Virus record (IMG/VR): IMGVR_UViG_3300025316_000011
Coordinates: 17,023 to 81,022 of that record
Strand: one strand, 5' to 3'
Origin: a virus
Length of the DNA stretch: 64,000 nt
Every line of letters starts with the position of its first letter. The first letter of the stretch is position 1. Position numbers and translations under genes: made by a program. Positions 14,486 to 25,700 of the stretch are shown piece after piece. Below the pieces are notes generated by a model. It searched no databases. It saw only the letters and a list, made by a program, of their open reading frames with translations, and was not told the origin of the DNA.

Positions 14486-17400
14486 CTATTTAATATCTGC
14501 AATCTGTGAACATATATAAACTCCCCCAATATACTTTACAATTAGTAAGTCATTCGCCCCACTCGTATTTGTATAAACAGGGGTTACGCCACCGGGATAA
14601 GTAAACGTTGGGCTTGTAGCTACTGTGTACGTTGTGGTTGATGCCTCATGTGTCATTAATACAGACACTATCTGTCCAGCCACCATATTGCTAAACGTAT
14701 AGGTGCAATTTCCTGTCCTTGTTACTGTGAAATTATTGGAGGTAGAACAATCAAAGGTTATTGCCGTTCCTGAATTACCGGATGCAACAACATCTGAATA
14801 TAACCTACCTGTAACATTTACATTTCCCGTAAACTTTGCAGCCACATTAGTAGTTGCACCTGTTGGTGCCGCAACCTTTAATCCATATCCAGTTGTTACA
14901 TTGGTCAATGCCTTTGTCTCAACTGCGACTGCACAAGACTCTGTTAATGTTGTGTTGGTTCCTCCTGTTGGTGGTCCCTGAATAACCACTCCATCAGCAT
15001 CAGATATTGTCGTTGCACTCGTAGCTGTTAGTGTTGGGGTGGAAATTATAACGCTTCTCTGATTTGTAATTGCCCCTCCATTATGCTGAAGAGTACGAGC
15101 AAGGTTAATATTTACATCTGTTACCTCACTTCCCACATCAACACCTGATTGTGATCCTCCCGTCACGGATACTATATTAACCCCCGATCCCCCTGTAATT
15201 GATGGTTGTGTAACAATTAATTTTGGCGTGGTAATTTGAGTTGTGAAAGTTGGCGAACTTAAATTAGCTTTTAATACTAACTTGGTTGTCATGTCAAAAT
15301 AGGCTGCAAATTTCTTATTTACCCCTGTATCAGATGGTAATGATCTTAATCCTATTGCAGCCATAGTAGTGTAATATGCAGCAAGTTTTTTATTGGCTGA
15401 TGTATCGGCATATAACCAGTATGAGGACATCCCTGAAATTGGTTGATAATTTGCTCCCCACTCGTTTAATCCATCATACATTGCCTTGGGGGTGACATAC
15501 CCATGATGGTAAACGTTGCTATCAGCAAGATTAACATAAGTTCCCAATAGGGTGTGAGCATCAAAATATTTTCTGGTTATATATCCATAACTTGTGTTGG
15601 TATTACTATCTGCACGTTTAGGGAATAATGTAGCAGAGTGATAGTCCCCCCAATTAAAGGCTGTGACACCTTTGTTCTGTTTGGTTCTCCAATCAGTAAG
15701 AGTATCATTATTAATGGCAATAGTTCCCGTAGTTGTGATCGTTCCTCCTGTTAATGGTGAGGTTGTTGAAATTGATGTTACCGTTCCTGAACTTGATGAT
15801 TTATGGTCATTAAAATATTTTAATGTAATTGCATTAGCATTTGTATTTGAATCTGCTTTACTAAAATACAATCCTGCATGATTACCCCACCCATAAACAG
15901 TATCTAATCTATCTATTGAATTTCTAATGTTATAAAAGGGTTTATTGGAATTAACATTAATCATTGTTTCGGGTATAACATTATCTGCAACAATAGAAAA
16001 ATAAGCATAATCAGTTGTTGCTGTCACACCTCTAATGAAAACATGATGAACATCACTTGCTAATCTAATCGCTTGTGAAGACGATCCCGTTTGTTCTGAT
16101 ATATATGATCCACCGTCAATTACACATGAATCACCAGAAATAAATAAAACCAAACCATTTCCAGATGGGTATTTGGGTGAAAACCCACTGCAATTAATTA
16201 ACTTAGCACCCTTAGTAATTCCAGCTAATGAGTTTGTTCCAAATGCGGATATTTGAAATGCAGCAGGTGCTTTTGATTCCGCTGAACAGTTTACAAATGT
16301 TCCTCCTAATGATGATATTCCTTCTAATCCCCCTTCAAGTGCAACACCTACGCACCCATAAGCTATTGAATTATTATATCCCACCATACCCTCATCTGTA
16401 TGAGATAATCCCTTACAATAATATGCTATTGCACTATCGTAAGTGGGAGTTCCATTACCATTTAAAAAACCAACACCAGAATTTGCAGAAATTCCCATAT
16501 CATCGCCTTCACCAATACAGTTATATGCTCTTGCCAATTTACCTAAATTGGCAAACCCTGTTTGACCATGTGAAATACCCTCGCAAAATCTTGCCTCGCC
16601 TTGATTATCGAATGCCGCAGAATAAGGGTGTGTTGTTTCTGCGGTAGATTTAATTACTAATCCGCCCTCATTATAAATTCCAGATTGAACTAATGATGTG
16701 CCATAGCAATCATCTGCTTTCCCACCAGCATCAATATGAATCCCGTATCCCGAATTACTGTTTACCCAACAATCTACAGCATACCCATTGGCACTAACAT
16801 CTAATCCATAATTGCCTCCTGTTAACTTCGTAGCAAGTATTTTTGCACCTGTCAGCTTTCCACTTATCAATGCTCCGTAATTAGTTGTTGATTCAAATGT
16901 GACGTTGTTACAAGTTATTTCACTGCTTGTATTTGTGAGCCATAAACAGACATACTTTGTTGATTTAAAATAAAGATTTGACAATTGACAAATTACCTTT
17001 GTTCCATTATCCTTTACTGCCGTTAATGCTGTTGTATCAATAATGGTTACATTTTTGCCATATCCAAAGATATTAACCCCATTTTTTAGGGTAATCTTTT
17101 CGTAATATGTACCGGGATAAATGACGATTGAATAAGTTGAATCTGCCACAGTAAGTGCTGAATTTACTGTAAGGTATTTCTGACCCGAACCAACATAAAG
17201 TATTTTGTTTCCAATAGGCTGGAATGTCAATCCTGCATGATAAGGAGTTAAATATCCTCTAATACTATCTTCCTTATGAAGAAGCAAAGCTGTATCAACT
17301 GAAGGAAGTTGTGTTAAGTCATATTGTGTTGCATATCCACCCATTCTTACACTATCTTTCTTATGAACAAGTAAAGATGTGTCTGTTGCAGGAGGGATTG

Positions 17401-17800
17401 TAGGCTTATCTGTTAAAGAATTATACGACTTTTCATCGAGATTAGCAAGGCTATCATGATTACTCATAGTTCTATAAGAACCTTTGGGTTGATATAATGT
17501 AGCAGCCTGAGTTTTTCTCAGGAATAACATAGTGTCAATTATCCCACCCCCAATAGACCCCACAGAGACAACCCATCCCATTCTGTACATGGTAGTCATG
17601 GAATCATTGACGGAAGTATTAGTATGAGTAAACTGATACTGCCTACGAGGTACGCTATCGGATAGTACAACGACCTGTGTGGCAGCAAAGATAGCCCCTA
17701 ACTTAGTTCTGTTGTTTGGTAAGGTGAGAATAGGTTTTGTGTTCTGTCCCGCCGCCATAAGGCTAAAAAGGCATAAAGCTATAAATACTAATTTTCTCAT
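14486..17800 (-). CDS. large fibre protein with signal peptide and beta-helix (1104 aa)
   Basis: Residues 1-19 (MRKLVFIALCLFSLMAAGQ) form a signal peptide. After a linker, QKYLTVNSALTVADSTYSIV and IYPGTYYEKITLKNGVNIFG (about 205-250) start a parallel beta-helix of the pectinesterase type, running to about residue 600. Shaft repeats with ADSNTN ... YFDAH or YFNDH motifs follow, then a compact C-terminal tip (TGNCTYTFSNMVAGQIVSVL). It is probably a receptor-binding or glycan-degrading fibre. No catalytic residues can be assigned by eye. A signal peptide is unexpected for a virion protein. Confidence 0.75.
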   Translation of the reverse strand: MRKLVFIALCLFSLMAAGQNTKPILTLPNNRTKLGAIFAATQVVVLSDSVPRRQYQFTHTNTSVNDSMTTMYRMGWVVSVGSIGGGIIDTMLFLRKTQAATLYQPKGSYRTMSNHDSLANLDEKSYNSLTDKPTIPPATDTSLLVHKKDSVRMGGYATQYDLTQLPSVDTALLLHKEDSIRGYLTPYHAGLTFQPIGNKILYVGSGQKYLTVNSALTVADSTYSIVIYPGTYYEKITLKNGVNIFGYGKNVTIIDTTALTAVKDNGTKVICQLSNLYFKSTKYVCLWLTNTSSEITCNNVTFESTTNYGALISGKLTGAKILATKLTGGNYGLDVSANGYAVDCWVNSNSGYGIHIDAGGKADDCYGTSLVQSGIYNEGGLVIKSTAETTHPYSAAFDNQGEARFCEGISHGQTGFANLGKLARAYNCIGEGDDMGISANSGVGFLNGNGTPTYDSAIAYYCKGLSHTDEGMVGYNNSIAYGCVGVALEGGLEGISSLGGTFVNCSAESKAPAAFQISAFGTNSLAGITKGAKLINCSGFSPKYPSGNGLVLFISGDSCVIDGGSYISEQTGSSSQAIRLASDVHHVFIRGVTATTDYAYFSIVADNVIPETMINVNSNKPFYNIRNSIDRLDTVYGWGNHAGLYFSKADSNTNANAITLKYFNDHKSSSSGTVTSISTTSPLTGGTITTTGTIAINNDTLTDWRTKQNKGVTAFNWGDYHSATLFPKRADSNTNTSYGYITRKYFDAHTLLGTYVNLADSNVYHHGYVTPKAMYDGLNEWGANYQPISGMSSYWLYADTSANKKLAAYYTTMAAIGLRSLPSDTGVNKKFAAYFDMTTKLVLKANLSSPTFTTQITTPKLIVTQPSITGGSGVNIVSVTGGSQSGVDVGSEVTDVNINLARTLQHNGGAITNQRSVIISTPTLTATSATTISDADGVVIQGPPTGGTNTTLTESCAVAVETKALTNVTTGYGLKVAAPTGATTNVAAKFTGNVNVTGRLYSDVVASGNSGTAITFDCSTSNNFTVTRTGNCTYTFSNMVAGQIVSVLMTHEASTTTYTVATSPTFTYPGGVTPVYTNTSGANDLLIVKYIGGVYICSQIADIK

Positions 17801-17802
17801 GC

Positions 17803-18621
17803 TTATAGTTTTTCAAAGATAAATTCTATGTTAAAGATAGCGTTGTTCCAATCGTCTCCCACCCCTGCATGGTGAAGGTAAATAGTTGTAGGAGTTGTCA
17901 GGGAGAAAGTCTTATTCACCGCAATGGTAGTCAACCCTTTCGTAGTAAGATCGAGCAGGTTCATCCCTGAACAGGCAAAACATTCATTACCTCCCGAAGT
18001 GATCCCCATACTTAGCTGCGCCCAATTAGCGGTCTTATTCTCAAAGACAACATCATTGAATTTGTAGTTTCCCGGAATCAAATTGAGAAATACCGAATCG
18101 GCTGAAATGTTGGTTTTGGTTGCTTTGACGGTACAGCATGAATTGGTGATATTGTTTATGATATATGTAGTAAATGACTGCCATACATTAACAGGGACAG
18201 TAGTTGTGGCAAATCCCGTCGTTTGACCTGAATTACCCCTTATGTGGAATGGGTTCACCGCACCCTGGATTATCATGCTGCCGATACCTCCATTTGAAGT
18301 ATCTCCAATGTACACGTTGATAAGGTCGGCAATGGTCTTGCCTTCAATCCCGGTACATTGTAGTTGCTTTTGGATTTTGTCAATGCAATAGAGTGTCCGG
18401 TAATAACTTAATGGATAAAACAAGCCATTGATAAGGTCTATTTCCCGTTGCTGTTCGATAATATCCAAATAAAACCATAGGTTATGAAGCAGCGATAATC
18501 TCCGGGATTCAGTAACCTTTTTACCCATCACGAAGTCACGTATCATGTCATTGGATATCGACACTACGTAAGGGTGCGCTATTTGCCAATATGCCGTTTG
18601 CTGTTGTTCCCGGACTGTCAT
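17803..18621 (-). CDS. hypothetical virion-associated protein (272 aa)
   Basis: The N-terminal ~120 residues are helical (MTVREQQQTAYWQIAHPYVV, SLLHNLWFYLDIIEQQREID), the usual form of an attachment domain. The C-terminal part is a beta domain (NVWQSFTTYIINNITN ... IFNIEFIFEKL) resembling a fibre tip or carbohydrate-binding fold. It lies between fibre genes and may be an adaptor or baseplate-proximal protein. No family recognised. Confidence 0.6.
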   Translation of the reverse strand: MTVREQQQTAYWQIAHPYVVSISNDMIRDFVMGKKVTESRRLSLLHNLWFYLDIIEQQREIDLINGLFYPLSYYRTLYCIDKIQKQLQCTGIEGKTIADLINVYIGDTSNGGIGSMIIQGAVNPFHIRGNSGQTTGFATTTVPVNVWQSFTTYIINNITNSCCTVKATKTNISADSVFLNLIPGNYKFNDVVFENKTANWAQLSMGITSGGNECFACSGMNLLDLTTKGLTTIAVNKTFSLTTPTTIYLHHAGVGDDWNNAIFNIEFIFEKL

Positions 18622-18623
18622 GG

Positions 18624-19718
18624 TTAACAGGTTATATTGATGTTATTGCTCCCTCCGCATAATCCGCAGCGGTCGGTGACTATCTTTAACTTGTCGATCA
18701 TTTGACCGATGTCAGTCAAAAGATCACTCTCGCTTTTAGTGATAGGGTATAATCCTACATACTGGCTTTTCTGTAAATACACCATTTGGTTGATGCTCGT
18801 CACCAGTTCCCGTATCATCAGCAAGTCATGTTTTTTGGCCTTATTATCATCACAGTCGTCACATGGATCATCGCAGGTACAAAGTGTGTACTTAAACAAC
18901 TTCGTGTAACAGGCATTGGCTTTACATGTTTCAAGGATAGGTATGGTAACGACAATCCATGATGTAGGAGTAGGTATATGCTGTTGGTTGCCATTGTTGA
19001 CATAGGCAAGTTCAAATGTGTATGACCCGTCACCATAGGCAGAAAGGTCGATTATCACCGTAGTCCCGGCAAAGGGCAATCCCTCAACCAACAACGTACC
19101 ATCGTAGTTATAAAGCCTTGTCCGAACAACGACACACGATATGTTTATTGCTACCTCCCATTTCAGGCAGTCCGTCTTGGAAAGGACAAAAGCATCTCGG
19201 TCGATAAAGGTTATTGCCGTGGTTGCTATCGAAGTTGCCCCTACTGCCGCAACGGACAACCCTGCCAATGCGTAAATATCGGCAATGGTAAGGGCGGTAT
19301 ATACATAACTCCCTATTGTAAGCGGTTGCCCTACGACAAGCGGGGAGAAATCAGTAACATCGAGTGCGGGATTGGTCCCCGAAGATGAAGGGTTGATAGT
19401 CCCGGTAGTAGTCTTGATATAGAATACCCCGTTATAAAACACTATCCCGAATTGACCGAAATCAATATTATTCAGTGCATCCCATGTGTAGTTATACAGG
19501 GCATAGACTGATATCGTCTGCTGCGCCCCTACGGGGACACTCCATGAATCGGCATTGGATTGGTCAACATTGAAATCGGCGGCAAAGGCATCACTTGACC
19601 AGAATACCATTATCCCTGTCAAATCGCGTTCCCCCGCGGCATAAGGGGTAATGTCGCTGATACCTAAGTACCCATCGAGTGACTTGTCTAAAGAAATTAC
19701 GGGTGTAACCATGTCCAC
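18624..19718 (-). CDS. hypothetical protein with cysteine-rich C-terminal region (364 aa)
   Basis: The first ~240 residues form repeated Ig-like or fibronectin-like beta domains (SWSVPVGAQQTISVYALYNY, YGDGSYTFELAYVNNGNQQH). Then comes a cysteine cluster CTCDDPCDDCDDNK near residue 285 and CGLCGG near the end, linked by a helical segment. Such a CxCxxxCxxC pattern could bind metal or form disulphides. A second ATG six bases later is possible. Role unknown; position among fibre genes suggests a virion or adhesion part. Confidence 0.6.
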   Translation of the reverse strand: MDMVTPVISLDKSLDGYLGISDITPYAAGERDLTGIMVFWSSDAFAADFNVDQSNADSWSVPVGAQQTISVYALYNYTWDALNNIDFGQFGIVFYNGVFYIKTTTGTINPSSSGTNPALDVTDFSPLVVGQPLTIGSYVYTALTIADIYALAGLSVAAVGATSIATTAITFIDRDAFVLSKTDCLKWEVAINISCVVVRTRLYNYDGTLLVEGLPFAGTTVIIDLSAYGDGSYTFELAYVNNGNQQHIPTPTSWIVVTIPILETCKANACYTKLFKYTLCTCDDPCDDCDDNKAKKHDLLMIRELVTSINQMVYLQKSQYVGLYPITKSESDLLTDIGQMIDKLKIVTDRCGLCGGSNNINITC

Positions 19719-19749
19719 AAAATTAAGAAAAATTCATACTACTGTCAAA

Positions 19750-22700
19750 TTAAGGAGTGGTTAAGGCTACTGCCCTCTTATACCCTCCGTACACTCCTAA
19801 TGTCCCTGCGAGAACGCTGAATTTCTTCTGTCCAAGTCCTACTTCTGTAAGTCTCAATGTCGTACCTAAAATTGGAATAGGGTTTTTCATCCATTCTTCG
19901 GAAGCATAACCAAGCATAAGTTCGCTGTAAAGGTATGAATACTTCTGCTGGTCCTTCTTTGTCAATGTCCCGATGAAATACACCAACCCGGCTAAAGCCC
20001 CAGCATAGACAAGGCTGCGGCCTAAGTTGATACGCCTGTGAGTAGGTAAACTCTGCCAATACTTTAACGGGTCTTTCATGTTTTTAAAATCCCGTAAGTC
20101 GTGGATTACGTGTCTCCATGACTGAAAATGACCTTCCATGATATTCATTTCCCATTTTGTCATGGTGTTGCCTTCTTCATCAAGATATGGGACCCACCTT
20201 CCCCCTCCAATGGTTTCACCTGTCTTTGCATTGACACCAAGATTATTCAAATGTGGCATCATAAACATTCTGAACATCCCGACCATTTTACCCTTCCACC
20301 CGTTTGTCATCAATGCCTTTGTAGCATCGTCAATCCCTACATATACGAACTGTGAAGCATACCATTTGTAATGATTGTTCACAATATCCCAATCGTCTCC
20401 CCTGTCAGGGATAATGTCGCTATCACTCATTTCACCCTGTGACTTTAACCTTTCCGTAAGGGCATTATACATAGCCTTCTGTTTGGCAGATTGGCTCCCA
20501 TCGGAGTTGAAGTACCTCTTGTCTTTAAATCGGTCCCATGCTAAGTCCCCCGACTTAGCATCCACAGAATAGGCTTCCCATGCCCCGTTATGGATAAGTT
20601 GAGACACCAGAGAATGTACCCGCATCGTTTGGTCAACGGAGTTATCAGGTAACATCCCCCATGCTGCGGATAAAGCATTTTTCTTAACACTTAGGTTCTC
20701 CATCGGAGAATGAAGTAGGCTATCCTCCGTCTGATTCCAATAGTGAAACTTCCGGGCAATGGCCCATACCTTTCTACGGTTGGAGAACATTTTACCTGCT
20801 GCCTTTAAGTGGTCAGCCATAGTAGGTAGTATTTCACTCCTTAATTCCTCCGGCATTCCAATATTAGCGGCTGATTGAGCAATGGCATTAACGGTTGATT
20901 TGAATGCTCCCGCGATAAGAACTTTAGGCGCCGTTACGAACCTATACATCAGCAAAATGTTAGTCATGCCACGCATGGCGGTATTGGCTACGTCGGCTGT
21001 TTCCACGGGACCGATAAGCGGAACATCAATAGTTCCTCCGTTATCCCGTTTGTCTGCATTCTGTTTATTGACATAACGGTTAAAGTATTCCTCCATAAAT
21101 TCCCTTGTATGGCGAAGGTTTACGTTGTTGGAATTTTCCCATCCGGTCATTAAAGCCATCTGCGTATTATACTCCGGCAGGAACTCATTGCCAATCATTT
21201 CATCCCTGATACCTTTAAGCATAAAGTAGTTGCCGATTTTCTCAATGTCGTGAGAAGCCTTTTCGTTAAGGTCAGGGTCAAAAAGTTCAAAATGTGAAGT
21301 ATTCCCATCCCTTACCTCTACCAATCCTATCTTTTCATGTGTCTTTGAAGGGTCAAGCATTTGTTGGTTAATACTGCTGAACAACTTGGTCATGCTTTTA
21401 TCCTTGGTGACATCGGTGAAAATCTGGTCCGGTGCTTGGATATTGTCAAAGTATTTCTTCAACCCCTCTTTGAACTTACCCTGCATAAGCATTTCGTTGG
21501 CTGATTTGTCGATTACAGGAATATGACCTTTTGGTGCACGGGAGTTCATGTCGTTAAACTGCTGCTCGGCATCCTCCCATGTAAATTCGCTGATATTCAA
21601 ATCATCATGCTCGCTGCCTATTTCGGTAAATTGATGCTGCCAGTAAATGTCTGCTATGGTACGCTTTCTCATTTCATCGTACATGGCATTGGTGAGTTCA
21701 AGGTCGGCATCGGTAATCTTCCCTTTGTCATATAATGGCTTTGTTTCGGGGTCATTCTTGTCCATGTGGAGAACTGTTCCCCGCACCGTTACCTTATCAC
21801 CCTTTTTGTAGGATTTCCCACCATAGGTCAAGTCCTTACCCGCAACAACGTCCATATCCTTATAGAGATGGTCGAAGTATAAGTTTCCTGCGGTTCCGAC
21901 AAATGGCTGTGCTTTAATGCCATGTTGCGCCACTACCTTCTCAAGCAATGGGAATATCTTTTCATGGTATTTCCAATATGCCGATACGGTACGTTCGATA
22001 GACATTTGCATGGCCCCTGCGGAAGCCTGGATAAAGCTGCTGCGCTGTACCAATGGAGAAGGAATGTTTTCAAGTCCCCCCCCTTTTATGTCAGCGATTT
22101 GGTTTGCCGTCTCAATATGACCAAATCCTGTTCCCGGCCTTTTGAGTTCATCCAACGTGGCACTTACAAGTTGATAGATAGGGTCAGCAAACTTCTCTGT
22201 GTCGCTGCCTATCTTATGGTCTAATACCCTCTGCCATTCTGTTAAGGCTTTTATCTTTGCCTGTTTTGAACCTTTGGTGAGTAAGTCCCGCCTTGCTACG
22301 ACAGATTCCCTTTTCGTGTCAAATTCTTCGTAAGGGTCCATCATTTCTTCCTGATTGGAGAGATATTCACTAAGCTGGTTGATGAAAGGGGTGCGCAGTT
22401 TATCATTCTCTATCCGCTTGTTTTGGATGATACCACGGATAGTGATGCTCCCTACCATATCCATAAATTCAGGTTGTGCCTTTAAAATGTCAAGTATCTT
22501 ACCAATATCCTCAATGCTGTTTACCTGATAAGGCTTAACGCTGTTTTTACGTGTCTCAATGACTGATAACTTTCTGAAGGTAGCATCCATGCCTAACGCT
22601 TGCATCCCAATCATGAGTTTCCGGTAGCTATACATGCTGTCATTGTATTCTGCGGGGCCGCCTAATTTGCGATATTTCTTATCATCCATGATATCCCCCA

Positions 22701-25700
22701 AAATGTTCCGTTGCCTACCAATGACGGCATCCGTTCCCTGACCATAGGAGGTAACATCGAATATAGATACGTCAGCCTTCCCGTTTTTGTCAAATCCATG
22801 AACAACAACGATAGGGTCATAACCTTTTAAATCGTCTTTATACAATGACCTGAAACGTGGGTCTGCGTGTTCCGGCAGTTGGGAGTACCTCACTACGTCC
22901 ATGGCTCCCTGTTCAATACCAAGTAGGTTGATAAGGGTTTTAAGTACCTGTGGGTTGTAGTCTTTTAATCCTACCGTTGAAGCAATATCAGAAATGGTAG
23001 CCTGTTTACTGTTATGAGTAGCAGATAACCCAATAGGGGTATTGGCAAAAGATATGAAGTTCTGTATAAGTTCAGGTACTTTCCCGTCAATCATAGGATA
23101 TTTGGGTGTAACCTGGTTATGAATGGCTTCTTTTAACTTCTCGTCAGTATCGTATTTGTCAGCAGGGAAAACAGTCTGATGGGTTCCTTCGTTGTAATAA
23201 TAGTTACCCCTTGCATTTACTCCCGTCTTTTTAACTTCATTGAAGATTTCATCGGTGACTTCTTCCGGTGTGAGTTTTGAGAACCGTAAAGAATCAGCGT
23301 GATCTGATGCTAAATGAAGTGTAAGGTCGCTAATGTCCAATACAGGCATCTTTGCGGATCTGCTTTCAGCCTTACCCATTTTGTCAATGACTTTCATCTC
23401 GTCAGGGGTGAATGTGAACTTGTCTCCTTTTAATACCTGATTGGTGAAATCTTTAAAGAACTTTTCTAAGTCAGGGTTTCCAATGTCAAACCCGTCTTTT
23501 AATCCGAGTATGCCTTTTAACCCATTCCATAATTCGGTGACATAACGCTTCACGTTCTCATAGATACGTGTGGCGAAGGTTTTATCCGTCTCCGGTATCT
23601 TACTGTCACTTTCCCGTAAAAAGCGTTCTACGGCAGGAATAGAGGTAAACCCTCCCATGGTAGCCATCACTTCGTCAATGTGCTGCTGCCCGTCAAGTTC
23701 GGGATAAGTAATCTTTATCTGTTCCGATAATTTGGCAACATCGTTCCCCCCCTGACTGATAGCATCCTTCACGTAGTTTTCAAATTCAGCATACTTTTCG
23801 GGATTACGTGACTTATACACGGCATTCCATATATGCTGTAACTCATGTACCCCTGTGGATGATGTTACCTTGTCAATGTTGTAATGTATTCCCTGTCCAT
23901 CGACATATCCCCTTGCTGTTGGGCTAATACCTTTTTCCCGTAACGAATCGGAATCTTCCTTAATGAAGTTAAGTTGTTCAAACTGACCTTTTATTTTGTC
24001 AAGCAGGATTTCAAATGATTGTTGAACAACACGGTTATCTTGGATTTTGTTAAGGTCAATAGGCTTTTGAAATAGGGGCAATCCCTGTGCTACTTCATCA
24101 CGCATTTTGGGGGTAATGTCAATAGAATGTTGAGTTGTTGAACCATTAATTTTACGTTCGGATTCTATGGCAATTTCTTGTAATGTCTTTTGTATTGCTT
24201 CCTTAGATAGTTGATTCCCTACATCTATCGGAATTGTAGATAGAACGTCATCATTCCATGCACGTAATTGGTAGTCTCCAGTATGAGGTGATTTAACCAC
24301 AAACGAATCTGTAAAATCATTTTCATTTATAAGCCTTTTTGTACCAATATCTTTTGTTTTCACACTCCCCTTGCCCCACAAACCTTCTGCAACCTGACCG
24401 ACAATGCCTAATTTGCCTTCTGCCGGACTTCCGTAGAAACCTATCATGCCTTTGCCACCAACCTTAATATCCTGACCCGTCAAACTACGCAAAGTTCCTT
24501 TTGGTTCTTGTGCCATAAGTTTTTCAGCAACGTCCTTACCAATAATATCAGGCAAATCTTTAGGTTGAACTCCCGTTCTCTCTATTACAGTATTTCCATC
24601 ATGGTCGTATGCTTTAAGATTGCTACCGCTATAATGAATTTCGTTTATTTTCTTTGACAAATCATACCGTTCATTCTGCTGTTCACCCGTTGTCCAACTG
24701 ATACTTTCTGCACCTTCTTTTATAGCCTGTTTCAACGCAACTTTCAATCCAAGTTTTGTCCATGCTGTCGTTTCGGTGACGAAAGGGGCATGAGTATGTT
24801 TACTCTTGTTAGCATCTTTATTTAAAGTTTCTAACGCATTTTTAATCGCTTCTTCTTTTGTATTTCCTGAATCAAACACGAAATCTTGGGTTGCCCTGTC
24901 ATACCCTTTCGGGGCAGTTATTTTCCAATAATCCTCAAATTTAGTTGGAGGTTCTACTATGAATCCTGTTGGTAATTCAGTTATGCTGTTGGGTTCTTTA
25001 AACCCTTCTTTTTTCCCTTTCTGCCCCCAATCTGACTGAATTTCATCAACAAATAAAACTTTCTTTCCGTTAACGTCAACACGGGTGCTTAACCTTAAAT
25101 GTGCCAAAATGTTATGTTCATCGAAATGGGATGAACGGTAATAAAAATCCCTGCTTGCTAACACATACGAACGTGTATTGCGCTGTTGTGCATCGTTGAG
25201 TTCATCGTAAGGTACATTGTACTGTACGAAAGCCATTTGTTGAAGTTCATCGGTAGTAGGTTCCTTCGGTGGTAACGTTATCAATACCTCTTTGTAGTTC
25301 TCTTTGTCTCCGGGGAGTTGGTACGCCGAATATTTTGTTTGTGATTTTTCACGTTCTTCCTTACTTGTAAGTTTAGTCCTTATTTCATTATTTCTTAATT
25401 CTAATTTCACAAGTTGATCGAATGCTTTTTCTGGTATATATGTCGGTTTCTCCCCTCCATTTTTAATGAAATGATCTACGTCACCCCATATTTCATCTGC
25501 AAAATGTGTGTAATTAGAATCCCGTTCAACTCTACTAAAAATAGCATTTTTTGCGTTTATGATTAAATCATATTCTTCTTGTAATTTAACCTCATTATCT
25601 CCTTTTGAAACTTCCCGAATATCAATCCGGTTATCCTTCATCCATTGCTGGATTTCCCCTCTACTGAAAGTCTTTGAAGGGTTAGCCTTTAACATATCAT

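Noticed and set aside
13417-14529. Longer start for the 355-residue exported protein
   Set aside because: The extra 15 residues overlap the upstream gene and bury the signal peptide.
16228-16647. 139-residue plus-strand frame within the large fibre gene
   Set aside because: Antisense shadow of a low-complexity beta-helix gene; composition (many Leu, His, Tyr) is not protein-like for this phage.
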